A DNA stretch of 64,000 bases from Sphingobacteriales bacterium (GCA_016700115.1 CP064999.1:2790001-2854000), one strand, 5' to 3'. Counted from the stretch's first letter, positions 35,827 through 46,017 are shown. Notes: generated by a model not told the origin, from the letters alone. Translations and numbers: made by a program.

Positions 35827-37203
35827 TTGAAAAACAAATTGGTCATATTGGGTGGAGCAGAAAGCGGAATCGGTGCGGCAATATTAGGCAAACGCAACGG
35901 GTTGGATGTTTTTGTATCCGATATGGGCAAAATTTCTCCTGAAAATAAAGTCCGTTTGGATGCGGAACATATCTTATACGAAGAAAACGGTCATAGCTTG
36001 CCTTTGATTTTAGAAGCTTTTGAAGTCGTAAAGAGTCCGGGAGTACCCGAAAAAGCTCAGGTAATTCAGAGAATCAGATCTGCCGGTATTCCGGTCATAT
36101 CTGAAATTGAATTTGCTGCTCGATATACCAATGCAAGCATAATTGCAATAACAGGAAGCAATGGAAAAACCACAACCACTTCATTGACCTATCATTTGCT
36201 GAAAACAGCAGGATATAAAGTAGCTGTTGCAGGAAATATAGGCAACAGTTTTGCCATGGAACTGGCTTCCGGAATTCAATATGACTTTTATGTTTTGGAA
36301 ATCAGCAGTTTTCAGTTAGACGATATAGTTTTGTTTAAACCGCATATAGCGGTCATTACCAATATAACACCCGACCATTTAGACCGGTATAACTACTCTG
36401 TTGATTTATATTCAAAAGCGAAGCTTCGCATCACGCTCAACCAACATGCGGAAGATCATTTGATTTATAGTGCCGATAGCCCTGAATTGACGAAACAGTT
36501 GATGAGTCATCAGGTAAAAGCACAACCACATCCTTTTTCATTACAAACTGAGCCTGAAAATGGAATATTTGTAAAGGACAATTCAATAGTGCTTCCAAAC
36601 AAATCTCGGATTAGTCTGGATTTCCTGACACTGAAAGGAAAACACAATTTATATAACACGATGGTGGCAGTTGCTATCGGCCATTTTGCAGGCATTGAAA
36701 ACCAGGCTATTGAATCCGGATTGCTTTCTTTCGAACCTTTGGAACACAGGTTAGAGCCTGTTGCCATAGTGAATGGAGTTGAGTTTATCAACGATTCAAA
36801 AGCCACTAATATTGATTCTGCCTGGTTTGCTTTAGATGCGATGAATCAACCGGTCATTTGGATAGCAGGCGGCACAGATAAAGGAAATGACTATTCTGTT
36901 TTGGAAGAATTTGTCAAAACAAAGGTGAAAGCCATCGTTTGCTTAGGCGTGGATAATTCTAAAATTCACCAAGCTTTCGGGCACTTGTTGAAAAATATAA
37001 TAGATACAAAAGGTGCTGATGAAGCGGTACAAAAAGCTTTTCATTTGGCTGAAGCCGGCGATGTGGTATTGCTTTCACCGGCTTGTGCCAGTTTCGATTT
37101 GTTTCAAAACTATATGGACAGAGGAAGGCAGTTTAAAGAATCAGTACGTCAGTTGGAAATAGCTGAAAATCTGAAGTTAAAAGAAAAGAATGTAAATTCT
37201 TGA
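35827..37203 (+). CDS. murD: UDP-MurNAc-L-alanine:D-glutamate ligase MurD, TTG start
   Basis: MurD adds D-glutamate to UDP-MurNAc-L-alanine in the cytoplasm. The N-terminal Rossmann part opens LVILGGAESGIGAAILGKR; the ATP loop GSNGKTTTTS is near residue 110; the ITPDHLDRY and NDSKATNIDSA blocks are the conserved Mur-ligase residues, and LLSPACASFDLFQNYMDRG is the C-terminal MurD signature. The 458-residue length is normal. The frame starts at TTG 35827; there is no nearby ATG, and MKNKLVILGGAESG aligns with known N-termini. 36 bp after mraY. Confidence 0.95.
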   Translation: MKNKLVILGGAESGIGAAILGKRNGLDVFVSDMGKISPENKVRLDAEHILYEENGHSLPLILEAFEVVKSPGVPEKAQVIQRIRSAGIPVISEIEFAARYTNASIIAITGSNGKTTTTSLTYHLLKTAGYKVAVAGNIGNSFAMELASGIQYDFYVLEISSFQLDDIVLFKPHIAVITNITPDHLDRYNYSVDLYSKAKLRITLNQHAEDHLIYSADSPELTKQLMSHQVKAQPHPFSLQTEPENGIFVKDNSIVLPNKSRISLDFLTLKGKHNLYNTMVAVAIGHFAGIENQAIESGLLSFEPLEHRLEPVAIVNGVEFINDSKATNIDSAWFALDAMNQPVIWIAGGTDKGNDYSVLEEFVKTKVKAIVCLGVDNSKIHQAFGHLLKNIIDTKGADEAVQKAFHLAEAGDVVLLSPACASFDLFQNYMDRGRQFKESVRQLEIAENLKLKEKNVNS

Positions 37204-37236
37204 GTATAAAAATCAAGTTTTTGAAAAGTAAAAAGT

Positions 37237-38370
37237 ATGCAGGCAATATTTAATCATCTTCAGGGCGACCGCAAAATATGGTTTATCGTGATACTGCTAT
37301 CACTGTTTTCTATATTAGGGGTCTATAGTGCAACAGGAGCGCTTGCATACAGGCAATTGGGTGGCAACACAGAATATTACCTGTTAAAACAGATGTTTAT
37401 AGTTGGCTTTGGTTTCGTTTTGATGTATTTATCCCATAAAGTAAATCATTTGTACTATTCCAGGGTGGCTCAGGTTATGCTTTACCTTTCTGTTCCTTTG
37501 TTGGCTTTAACCCTGATTTTTGGTTCTGAAATTAACGAAGCCAGAAGGTGGTTGACTGTTCCGGTTTTGAACTTATCGTTTCAAACTTCTGATTTTGCCA
37601 AATTAGCGCTCATCATGTACACTTCCCGGATGTTATCGCGCAAACAGCATATCATCAAAGACTTTGATCGTTCCTTTATACCAATTGTATTGCCGATGAT
37701 TACCGTTTGTATGCTGATTGTGCCGGCAAATTTATCAACTGCAACTTTATTATTTACGACCTGCATTGTTCTGATGTTTATCGGACGCGTACATTTCAGA
37801 CATATATCCTTAACTGTTTGGTTCGGATTAAGTGCTTTTGCTTTGTATTTTGCGATTGCAGCATATACCGGAAAAGGTAGAGTTCAGACTTGGGTTAAAA
37901 GGATTGAAACTCACACCAACAAAGAAATTGAGGAACCTTATCAGGTACAACAGGCTAAAATTGCAATTGCCAATGGCGGTTTTTTAAGACTTGCTCCCGG
38001 AAAAAGTGTACAAAGAAACTTTCTGCCGCATCCTTATTCAGACTTTATCTATGCCATTATCATTGAGGAATACGGTTTGATTACCGGCTTTTTAATCATG
38101 GTTTTATACATATTACTATTATACCGGTGTATTCGCATTTTTGCCCGTGCACCCGACCCGTTTGGTGCATTGCTGGCTGTCGGATTAGGAGCAGTCCTTG
38201 TCATTCAAGCCTTGATGAATATGGCTGTAACGGTAAATTTTTTACCGGTAACGGGATTAACTCTACCCTTGATCAGTATGGGAGGAACGTCCGTCTTGTT
38301 CAGCAGTATTGCAATTGGAATAATTCTAAGTGTAAGCCGAACGGTTGAAAACACAGAAACTGCAACATAA
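37237..38370 (+). CDS. ftsW: Septal glycosyltransferase FtsW (SEDS family)
   Basis: FtsW polymerises lipid II into septal glycan and works with FtsI. The 377-residue protein has about ten hydrophobic helices. SEDS signatures visible are INEARRWLTVPVLNLSFQTSDFAKLALI in parts around residues 90-120, the extracellular HPYSDFIYAIIIEEYG near 267, and the TGLTLPLISMGGTSVLFSSIAIG block at the C-terminus. Its place between murD and murG and directly within the wall cluster marks it as FtsW and not the elongation paralogue RodA. Confidence 0.94.
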   Translation: MQAIFNHLQGDRKIWFIVILLSLFSILGVYSATGALAYRQLGGNTEYYLLKQMFIVGFGFVLMYLSHKVNHLYYSRVAQVMLYLSVPLLALTLIFGSEINEARRWLTVPVLNLSFQTSDFAKLALIMYTSRMLSRKQHIIKDFDRSFIPIVLPMITVCMLIVPANLSTATLLFTTCIVLMFIGRVHFRHISLTVWFGLSAFALYFAIAAYTGKGRVQTWVKRIETHTNKEIEEPYQVQQAKIAIANGGFLRLAPGKSVQRNFLPHPYSDFIYAIIIEEYGLITGFLIMVLYILLLYRCIRIFARAPDPFGALLAVGLGAVLVIQALMNMAVTVNFLPVTGLTLPLISMGGTSVLFSSIAIGIILSVSRTVENTETAT

Positions 38371-38417
38371 ACAACACACAATAATCTAAACTATTTTCCA
38401 AAACTTCAAACAGTAAA

Positions 38418-39524
38418 ATGTCTATTCAAACTCCAAAAATAATAATTAGCGGCGGCGGAACCGGGGGACATATTTTTCCGGCGATTGCGATTGCTAATGC
38501 TATCAAAGAGATAGAACCTGCGGCAGAAATACTGTTTGTTGGAGCAAAAGGACGCATGGAAATGGATTTAATCCCGAAAGCAGGCTATCCGATTGAAGCA
38601 CTTTGGATCAGCGGATTGCAAAGAAAGCTGAGCGTAGAGAATTTGCTGTTTCCTTTAAAAGTTTTGAACAGTTTATGGCGGTCTTTCCGAATAATTAACA
38701 GATTTAAACCTGATGTAGCTGTTGGAGTAGGAGGATATGCAAGCTGGGCGGTTTTACAAATTGCATCATGGTTTGGTTTGCCAACGCTAATTCAAGAGCA
38801 AAATTCTTACCCCGGTATCGCCAATCGCCTTTTAGCAAAAAGTGTTACCAAAATTTGTGTGGTGTACGATAATTTGAGCCAATATTTTAACCCTCAAAAA
38901 ATTGTATTGACCGGAAACCCCGTCAGAGATAATATTGCCAACCTAAAGGGCAGTAAAAGCGAGGCGTTGAAATACTTTGGTCTTGACGAGCAAAAATCAA
39001 CCATTTTGATTACCGGAGGAAGTTTAGGTGCGAGAGGTATCAATGAGGGGGTGTTGGCCTGTTTACCTGATTTAATAAAAGACAATAACATACAGTTGCT
39101 ATGGCAGGCAGGTAAGTTTTATATAGATGAAATCAAAGAAAAGACTCGTCAATTTGGACAAAACTTAATCACTTTGGCATTTATTGACCGGATGGACTTG
39201 GCTTATATAGCCGCTGATGCTATTTTGTCGAGAGCAGGAGGAACTGTTTCAGAACTTTGTTTGGTAGGTAAACCGGTAGTTTTAATGCCTTCGCCAAATG
39301 TAACAGAAGACCACCAAACTGCCAATGCCATGAATTTGGTTCAAAAAAATGCTGCTATAATGGTAAAAGACAGCGAAGCGAGCACTAAACTTTTACCTGC
39401 ACTCAAAACCGTTTTATTTGACATAGAAATACAAGAAAATCTGAGTACGAACATCAGGAAACTGGCAAAACCCGATGCTGCAGGTCATATAGCCCGCGAA
39501 ATACTGAGTTTGGTCAAATCATAA
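38418..39524 (+). CDS. murG: Lipid II synthase MurG
   Basis: MurG transfers GlcNAc from UDP-GlcNAc to lipid I at the inner face of the membrane. Conserved blocks are GGGTGGHIFPAIAIA (residues about 12-26), GVGGYASWAVLQIA, IQEQNSYPGIANR, TGGSLGARGINE and SRAGGTVSELCLVGKPVVLMPSP, which together form the donor and acceptor sites. Length is 368 residues, standard. Spacing is 47 bp from ftsW and 27 bp to murC. Confidence 0.96.
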   Translation: MSIQTPKIIISGGGTGGHIFPAIAIANAIKEIEPAAEILFVGAKGRMEMDLIPKAGYPIEALWISGLQRKLSVENLLFPLKVLNSLWRSFRIINRFKPDVAVGVGGYASWAVLQIASWFGLPTLIQEQNSYPGIANRLLAKSVTKICVVYDNLSQYFNPQKIVLTGNPVRDNIANLKGSKSEALKYFGLDEQKSTILITGGSLGARGINEGVLACLPDLIKDNNIQLLWQAGKFYIDEIKEKTRQFGQNLITLAFIDRMDLAYIAADAILSRAGGTVSELCLVGKPVVLMPSPNVTEDHQTANAMNLVQKNAAIMVKDSEASTKLLPALKTVLFDIEIQENLSTNIRKLAKPDAAGHIAREILSLVKS

Positions 39525-39551
39525 TTTTAGAAGCCTTTACTTCATTTTTAT

Positions 39552-40925
39552 ATGTTTCAGTTGAACAACATAAAAAGTATCTGTTTTATCGGGATTGGCG
39601 GCATAGGAATGAGTGCCCTGGCCCGCTATTTTTTAAACCGAAAAGTTGAAGTTTTTGGCTATGATCGAACTTCTACTTCTCTGACAAAAACGCTCGAGGA
39701 AGAAGGTGCTGAAATTTTATATAGTGATGAAGTAAATTTTTTGCCGGAACAGGTAGATTTGGTTGTTTATACACCGGCTATTCCTGACACTAATCAATGG
39801 TTAAAATTTTATCGTCAAAAAAACTATATGGTGCTTAAACGCTCCGAAGTTTTGCAGGTGATTACGGAACAGTCATTTACAATCGCTGTCGCCGGCTCGC
39901 ATGGAAAAACAACGGTAACCAGTATGATTGCCCATGTCTTGCATCAATCCGGTTATGGTTGTACTGCATTTGTTGGCGGAATTATGACCAACTACAACAG
40001 CAATTTCATTGCGGGAAACAACAATGTTGTAGTCATTGAAGCCGATGAATTTGATCGTTCATTCCATCGCCTTAGTCCTGATATTGCCGTCATCACTGCG
40101 GTTGACAGTGATCACCTGGAGGTTTATGGCAATCAGAAAGGAGTAGAAGAGGCATTTTTAACCTTTGCCCGTAAGATAAAACCGGGCGGCACTTTAGTAT
40201 TAAAACTTTCCTCACCTATTGCACCGATTTTAGAAGGAATTGGGGATGTGTTGACTTATCATTTGTTTTATCCGATTGCTGATGCATATACTTATTCCTT
40301 AAATCGGACTAAACGGGGATTTGAATACGCGGTTGCCTGTGAAAGTGCTCGGTTGGGCAATTTTGAACTTAACATTCAGGGTCAGTATAATGTCGAAAAC
40401 AGCATTGCTGCCATCAGTGTGGCATATATGCTTCAAATTGAACCTCAACATATTGCCGCTTCTTTGGCAACTTTTACAGGAATTAAGCGCAGGTTTGAAT
40501 ACATCATACAAACAGATAATTTGGTGATGATTGACGATTATGCACATCACCCCAACGAAATTTCTGCACTCCTGGAGTCTGTTCATCAACTTTATGCAGA
40601 CCGCAAGGTAACGGTTGTTTTTCAACCTCACCTGTTTACCCGAACCAGAGATTTGGCACACGAATTTGCCATTAGTTTCAGATATGCCGATGAGGTTATT
40701 TTGCTTGACATTTATCCCGCAAGAGAAGAGCCTATTGAAGGCGTGACTTCTGAAATAATTTTTGAAAAGATACCAAACCAAAACAAATATCTCTATGAAT
40801 ATAATACCCTTTTAGAACGATTGCAACATCATCCGATTGATGTTTTGGTTACAATCGGAGCAGGAAATATTGATGCATTGGTACCTAAAATCAAAGAAAT
40901 ACTCATCAAACAAATGCAAGACTAA
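39552..40925 (+). CDS. murC: UDP-MurNAc:L-alanine ligase MurC
   Basis: MurC adds L-alanine, the first stem-peptide residue, to UDP-MurNAc. The N-terminal Rossmann loop is FIGIGGIGMSALARYF at about 12-27, the ATP loop AGSHGKTTVTSM near 116, followed by ADEFDRSFH and MIDDYAHHPNEI, the latter diagnostic of MurC. Length 457 residues. The order murG-murC-ftsQ is the usual Bacteroidota arrangement; ddl, often next in other phyla, is absent here. Confidence 0.95.
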   Translation: MFQLNNIKSICFIGIGGIGMSALARYFLNRKVEVFGYDRTSTSLTKTLEEEGAEILYSDEVNFLPEQVDLVVYTPAIPDTNQWLKFYRQKNYMVLKRSEVLQVITEQSFTIAVAGSHGKTTVTSMIAHVLHQSGYGCTAFVGGIMTNYNSNFIAGNNNVVVIEADEFDRSFHRLSPDIAVITAVDSDHLEVYGNQKGVEEAFLTFARKIKPGGTLVLKLSSPIAPILEGIGDVLTYHLFYPIADAYTYSLNRTKRGFEYAVACESARLGNFELNIQGQYNVENSIAAISVAYMLQIEPQHIAASLATFTGIKRRFEYIIQTDNLVMIDDYAHHPNEISALLESVHQLYADRKVTVVFQPHLFTRTRDLAHEFAISFRYADEVILLDIYPAREEPIEGVTSEIIFEKIPNQNKYLYEYNTLLERLQHHPIDVLVTIGAGNIDALVPKIKEILIKQMQD

Positions 40926-40948
40926 AAATTAAAATTTTACAATAGCAC

Positions 40949-41728
40949 ATGACCCACTTTCAAAAATATAAATCACTGTATGTTTTCTTAGCATGGATGC
41001 TGAGTGGCATTGCATTTTCGGTGATGTTGATGAAAGCGCGGTATGCCTATAGCTTGATGAATTGTACAGGAATAGAAGTAAAAATTGATGAATCAGAAGG
41101 CACCCGGTTTGTAGATGATGCCGGGGTCAGAAAGTTGATTATCAGCAAAATGCCTAATTCCAACTCAAATGCGCTTATAAATCAAATCAACCTTCAAGTC
41201 ATCGAAGATTATTTGCAAATGAACCCACATATCGAAAATGCTGAACTCTACTTCGATTACAATGGTAAAATGTGGGCTGAAATTAAACAACGTACCCCCT
41301 TGCTGAGAGTTGTCAACTCAAACAACATCAGCTACTATATCAGCACAGATGGGTTAAAAATGCCGGTGTCTGAAGACTTTACTGCCCGTGTTACGATGGC
41401 TACCGGAAATATCAGGGACAACAATAAAACAGAAGGAGAAATTGATGCTCCTATTGTTAAGCAACTCTTTAGTTTATGCATTTTCCTCAAACAAAACGAA
41501 TTTTTAAATTCTTTAGCAGAGCAAATTTTTGTGAACAGCAACGGCGACATGGTCATCATTCCAAAAATTGGCAAACATAAAGTTGTGATTGGAAATGCCG
41601 AAAATCTGGAAGACAAATTTAACAAACTACAAATTTTTTACCGCGAGGCAATGCCTCATGTTGGATGGAATACTTATGAAACCATTAATTTAAAATTTGC
41701 TAATCAAATCGTCTGTACTAAACGGTAA
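40949..41728 (+). CDS. ftsQ: Cell division protein FtsQ
   Basis: A 259-residue bitopic divisome protein with one N-terminal membrane helix (about 12-30) and a periplasmic part. The segment after about residue 45 reads as a POTRA-like FtsQ domain (GTRFVDDAGVRKLI and IEDYLQMNPHIENAELYFD), ending with a beta domain that contains INLKFANQIVCTKR. FtsQ recruits FtsL, FtsB and FtsWI. Sequence similarity within this family is low, so the call rests on layout and on its place just before ftsA. Confidence 0.88.
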   Translation: MTHFQKYKSLYVFLAWMLSGIAFSVMLMKARYAYSLMNCTGIEVKIDESEGTRFVDDAGVRKLIISKMPNSNSNALINQINLQVIEDYLQMNPHIENAELYFDYNGKMWAEIKQRTPLLRVVNSNNISYYISTDGLKMPVSEDFTARVTMATGNIRDNNKTEGEIDAPIVKQLFSLCIFLKQNEFLNSLAEQIFVNSNGDMVIIPKIGKHKVVIGNAENLEDKFNKLQIFYREAMPHVGWNTYETINLKFANQIVCTKR

Positions 41729-41852
41729 ATTATCAAATATTAAACACAGCAAGGCATTATCCTTTTTTATTAAACAGAAATTGAAGTATAAGAAAAGCAC
41801 CCATTAAAAAACAATTACCCAACTACTTTTAAAAAACTTAACAAATAAGCGT

Positions 41853-43232
41853 ATGAAACATGAAACTTTACCAATTGTAGCCGCCATAGATATTGGAACA
41901 ACTAAAATCTGTGCCTTAGTCGGACGGAAAAACCATACCGGGAAAATTGAAATCTTAGGCATCGGACAAGCTGAATCCTGCGGTGTTATGCGAGGGGTTA
42001 TCTCCAATATTGACAAAACCGTTGAAGCTATCAAACAAGCTGTTGCTGAAGCTTCCCGAAAATCGGGAATCAATATTCATCATGTCTATGTCGGAATAGC
42101 TGGGCAACACATCAAATACATCCGTCATCGTGGAAGCATGATGCGAGATAATGGTCAGGATGAAATCACTTCTGCCGATGTGGAAAAACTTATCAGCGAT
42201 ATGTTCAAACTGAATCTTCCTCCGGGAGAAAAAATTGTACACGTATTGCCGCAAGAGTTTGTCATTGATGATGAACAGGGAATTAAAGAGCCGGTAGGTA
42301 TGTCCGGTGTCAGATTGGAAGCCAATTTTCACATAGTAACCGGTCAAATTACTGCTATACAAAACATTGTCCGTTGTGTGCAAAAGGCCGGATTAAGCAT
42401 TGTTGAAATGATTTTAGAACCTATTGCTTCATCTGCCGCAGTTTTGAGCGAAGAAGAAAAGGAAGCAGGGGTTGCTTTGGTTGATATTGGTGGAGGAACA
42501 ACAGATATTGCGGTATTTCACGATGGAATAATTCGCCATACGGCAGTTATTCCACTCGGTGGCAATATCATTACTGAAGATATTAAAGAGGGTTGTATGG
42601 TGATGAGAGATCAAGCCGAAAGGTTAAAGGTCAAATTTGGAAAAGCACTTGCCATTGAAGCACCGGAGAATGCTATTGTTTCAATTAAAGGGTTGCGGGG
42701 TAGAGAGCCTAAAGAAATTTCGGTGATTAATCTTGCTCATATCATTCAATCGAGAATGGAAGAAATTTTAGAACATGTTTACGTTCAACTTAGAATTTCA
42801 GGTTATGAAAACAAACTTATCGGAGGTATAGTGATTTCCGGCGGAGGTGCAAGGCTTCAGAATATTGAACATCTTACCGAATATCTAACCGGTTTAGATG
42901 CCCGGGTTGGTTTGCCTGCCGAACATTTATCGGTTAACAGTCAGCGTTCTGAATTTAACGATCCAATGTATGCTACAGGTATCGGATTGTTAATGCTGGC
43001 ATTGCAAAAAAATACCGTTGCTACAGAAATACCCATTGTTGAAGAACAAACTGATATGAATGGTAATGTTTCACAGCAAGAAGATCAAACCCTGATAAAA
43101 GAACAGTTACCCACTGACGAAGATGAATCAGAGGAAGAAGCAGAAAACTCAAAATCTGGCGGCAACTGGTTGGACAGATTCTTACGCAAAGGCCGCGAAT
43201 GGTTAGAAGGCGACGTAAAAGACTTTAACTAA
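41853..43232 (+). CDS. ftsA: Cell division protein FtsA
   Basis: An actin-like ATPase that tethers FtsZ to the membrane and signals to the periplasmic divisome. Phosphate-binding loops are AAIDIGTTKICALVG near residue 10 and LVDIGGGTTDIAVF near 210; the adenosine loop is VISGGGARLQNIEHL near 325. After an acidic linker (EDESEEEAENS), the last 23 residues (NWLDRFLRKGREWLEG) form the amphipathic membrane-targeting helix. A 124-bp gap before it, the largest in the cluster, may hold an additional promoter for ftsA-ftsZ, though no clear consensus was seen. Confidence 0.95.
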   Translation: MKHETLPIVAAIDIGTTKICALVGRKNHTGKIEILGIGQAESCGVMRGVISNIDKTVEAIKQAVAEASRKSGINIHHVYVGIAGQHIKYIRHRGSMMRDNGQDEITSADVEKLISDMFKLNLPPGEKIVHVLPQEFVIDDEQGIKEPVGMSGVRLEANFHIVTGQITAIQNIVRCVQKAGLSIVEMILEPIASSAAVLSEEEKEAGVALVDIGGGTTDIAVFHDGIIRHTAVIPLGGNIITEDIKEGCMVMRDQAERLKVKFGKALAIEAPENAIVSIKGLRGREPKEISVINLAHIIQSRMEEILEHVYVQLRISGYENKLIGGIVISGGGARLQNIEHLTEYLTGLDARVGLPAEHLSVNSQRSEFNDPMYATGIGLLMLALQKNTVATEIPIVEEQTDMNGNVSQQEDQTLIKEQLPTDEDESEEEAENSKSGGNWLDRFLRKGREWLEGDVKDFN

Positions 43233-43284
43233 AATACTCACTCCTTTTCAATTTAATTATTCAACATTTTAAATTTTATCAATC

Positions 43285-44706
43285 ATGACTATTAAATTTG
43301 ATGCACCCAAAAATCAGAATTGTATAATCAAAGTTATAGGTGTAGGCGGAGGTGGAAGTAACGCCGTAAACCACATGTTCAGACAAGGTATCGTAGGGGT
43401 TAACTTTATTGTTTGCAATACGGATCATCAGGCTTTGGAAGCAAGTCCGGTACTTGTTAAAATTCAATTAGGCCCCGGACTTACCGAAGGGCGAGGAGCA
43501 GGTTCTCAACCTGAAATCGGAAAAAATGCCACGATTGAATCCATTGATGAAATCAAAAAAACCATCGGAAACGGAACAAAAATGGTTTTTATTACCGCAG
43601 GAATGGGGGGTGGAACCGGAACAGGAGGAGCTCCAATCGTAGCTAAAGCAGCCCGTGAATTAGGAATTTTAACTGTTGGAATTGTAACCACTCCTTTTAT
43701 GTTCGAAGGACCACGCCGATTGAAACAGGCTGAAAAAGGAATTGAAGAAATGAAAGAAAGTGTAGATACTCTGATTGTCATTTCTAACGATAAACTTCGC
43801 GAACTTCATGGCAACCTTGCGCTTTCCAATGCTTTTTCAAAAGCAGACGACATTCTGACAATCGCCGCCAAAGGTATCGCAGAAATCATTACAGTACCCG
43901 GTTATGTAAACGTTGACTTTGAAGATGTCAATACTGTGATGCGCAACAGTGGTGTTGCCATCATGGGACTTGGCATTTCTGATGGTGAAGATCGCGCAAT
44001 GAAAGCTGTTAAAATGGCTTTGAATTCACCTCTGCTTAACAACAACGATATCAGGGGTGCCAAACATATTCTGCTCAATATCACTTCCGGTACAAAAGAA
44101 GTTTTAATGGACGAAGTAGCTGATATTACCGGATATATTCAGGAAGCTGCAGGTTTTAGTGCCGATATTATTTGGGGTAACTGTGTGGATGAGTCTTTGC
44201 AGGAGAAAATTTGTGTTACTGTAATAGCAACCGGTTTTGAGCCCAACAACAACGAATTTAAAGAGCAAAAAGCAAGTAAACAAGAAAAAAAAGTGTACAC
44301 CTTAGATGACGCTCCTACTTATTCTACCCGCAAAAAAAACGATTCTTACCTCAGTGAAGATGAAAAAAGTCAGATCAGCTTTCTCGAAAATGCAAAAAAC
44401 CAAGCAGATACTGAAGATGATGATCTTAAATTAAAGCCTGCACCGGGTTATAATTTTAAAAGTGCCGAACATCAATCCAGATTACTTCAGGATAGGAAAA
44501 AAAGACTGCAAGGATTGAATATGAAACTGAACGATAACCTGAACGAACTGGAAAACGAACCGGCATATAAGCGTCGAAATGTTAAATTAGAAGAAACACC
44601 TGCGTCTGACGACAATTCTTTGTCTAAATATTCACTCTTTGATGACGAAAAGAAAAATACCGAAATCAAAAAAAGAAATAATTTTTTGCACGACAACGTT
44701 GACTAA
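43285..44706 (+). CDS. ftsZ: Cell division GTPase FtsZ
   Basis: A tubulin homologue that forms the cytokinetic ring. GTP-binding motifs are VIGVGGGGSNAVNHMF near residue 13 and AGMGGGTGTGGAPIVAKAA around 110; the catalytic loop region includes NVDFEDVNTVM. The conserved core ends near residue 318. A long charged linker follows and the protein finishes RNNFLHDNVD, the short tail seen in Bacteroidota FtsZ, which probably binds FtsA. Length 473 residues. It is the last gene before a strong terminator. Confidence 0.96.
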   Translation: MTIKFDAPKNQNCIIKVIGVGGGGSNAVNHMFRQGIVGVNFIVCNTDHQALEASPVLVKIQLGPGLTEGRGAGSQPEIGKNATIESIDEIKKTIGNGTKMVFITAGMGGGTGTGGAPIVAKAARELGILTVGIVTTPFMFEGPRRLKQAEKGIEEMKESVDTLIVISNDKLRELHGNLALSNAFSKADDILTIAAKGIAEIITVPGYVNVDFEDVNTVMRNSGVAIMGLGISDGEDRAMKAVKMALNSPLLNNNDIRGAKHILLNITSGTKEVLMDEVADITGYIQEAAGFSADIIWGNCVDESLQEKICVTVIATGFEPNNNEFKEQKASKQEKKVYTLDDAPTYSTRKKNDSYLSEDEKSQISFLENAKNQADTEDDDLKLKPAPGYNFKSAEHQSRLLQDRKKRLQGLNMKLNDNLNELENEPAYKRRNVKLEETPASDDNSLSKYSLFDDEKKNTEIKKRNNFLHDNVD

Positions 44707-44760
44707 TCCTTCCATCTGCTACAATTAAACAGTATAGTTGTTTACGCTTATTTCTCATTA

Positions 44761-44793
44761 AACTTCCGGCTTAATAACCCGGAAGTTTTTTTT
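44761..44793 (+). terminator. Rho-independent terminator of the dcw operon
   Basis: AACTTCCGG (44761-44769) and CCGGAAGTT (44779-44787) pair perfectly around a 9-base loop and run into a stretch of T to 44793. It lies 54 bp after the ftsZ stop codon. Confidence 0.9.
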
Positions 44794-45030
44794 ACAAAAT
44801 CCGGTGATTTTCTCTTGATTATAAACAGCAATCTGATTGTTAGTGAGGTAGTTTTATCACAAACAAACTTGATAAAATAATGCTCTTTATTTGGGTGCAG
44901 GCTTTACACTAAAAGTTAAAAAAAAAGAGGCTTACAAAAAAATTGTAGCCTCCGTTAGATTGGTCTGTAAATCGGATCATTTACAAAACCAAACAATTAA
45001 ACCTATGAAAACCATGAAAACCTTACAATT
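44794..45030. other. Intergenic stretch between ftsZ and the DUF3078 gene
   Basis: Between the two convergent terminators I see no ORF or RNA gene. The only structure is the minus-strand terminator at 44918-44952. Confidence 0.6.
44918..44952 (-). terminator. Terminator of the DUF3078 gene
   Basis: On the minus strand GAGGCTACAA pairs with TTGTAAGCCTC (one bulged base) around a short T loop, followed by nine T residues. It lies about 80 bp after the stop at 45031. Confidence 0.8.
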
Positions 45031-46017
45031 TTATAAAAATTTATAAGTAAGACCTATACCAAAAAAGCTTTTGGTTTGGAGACTTTTTCCATTATATTGA
45101 TCAGCTTCACCCCTGTTTTTAACTACAACAACCTCGTCGTCGTAGCGCAGCGTGTTTTCAACAGTAGCAGCAATAAATTTGTTCACGGTAAATCTCAAAG
45201 AGTTTATCCATAAAATATCAATATTCTGTGGCTTTGTTTCACCGAACCTATTGTTCAAAATATTGGAAAACAACTCTAAATGTGACAGAAAAGTAACATT
45301 TTTCACCACTTCTTTTTTCAGGTCACCAATTAGTTGTGCTCCCATCTCCGGTTTAAACTTATCGCCAATCCCGTTTTCGACTCTGTTCCCATATAAGCCG
45401 AGATTTGCAATATCTTGGTCTAATACCAGCAAAGCCCTGAAGGTTGCAGGTGAAAAATAGACAGAAATCCAATCGGTAGGCTTGTAGTCTAAACCGGTAC
45501 CTATACTTATAAATGCCGGGGATAAAAACCGGGCAATAGCAGGTGCTTTGTAATCACTTCCGGGTATGGTATCACCGGTAAAGTTAAGGGTAGGAGCAAA
45601 CTGACTGTCAAAAGCACCAAGAACAGACCAATTCAACTTTTTACTGATTCCATAACCCAGTTTCGATTGTATTCTGATTACATCATCAGCTTTTCGCCAA
45701 TCGTTAATTCCCTCAGTGTTGACAAAACCCAAAGTAAAACGCGCGTCATTGTCCCAGCTAACTTTTGCTTTTTTGTAATGCCCGAACATGGTAATATTTG
45801 CAATAGCAGTTGTAGCGTTTAATGCACCTTGAGTCCAATTTCCAAAATTTGTGTGACTAAAGTCAAGTTTTCCTTCGCCACCCTTCTTCCAAAGTGTGTC
45901 TTTAACTGTCTTATTTTCAGGCCTTGAAACAGCCGCTACTTTTTCTCCTTTTGTGTCTTGTGCTTGTAATATGGTGAGTGAAAACAAGCAAACTAACAAA
46001 GTAATTAGTTTTTGCAT
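45031..46017 (-). CDS. DUF3078 outer-membrane-type protein
   Basis: A 328-residue exported protein with a signal peptide (MQKLITLLVCLFSLTILQAQ). The body matches the DUF3078 family: WKKGGEGKLDFSHTNFGNW near residue 43, ATTAIANITMFGHYKKAKVSWDND, and the repeated alternating pattern of a transmembrane beta barrel ending in an aromatic-rich strand (FFGIGLTYKFL). The family is found throughout Bacteroidota and has no defined function. It is a single gene, separated by 126 bp from the SRPBCC gene upstream. Confidence 0.85.
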   Translation of the reverse strand: MQKLITLLVCLFSLTILQAQDTKGEKVAAVSRPENKTVKDTLWKKGGEGKLDFSHTNFGNWTQGALNATTAIANITMFGHYKKAKVSWDNDARFTLGFVNTEGINDWRKADDVIRIQSKLGYGISKKLNWSVLGAFDSQFAPTLNFTGDTIPGSDYKAPAIARFLSPAFISIGTGLDYKPTDWISVYFSPATFRALLVLDQDIANLGLYGNRVENGIGDKFKPEMGAQLIGDLKKEVVKNVTFLSHLELFSNILNNRFGETKPQNIDILWINSLRFTVNKFIAATVENTLRYDDEVVVVKNRGEADQYNGKSLQTKSFFGIGLTYKFL

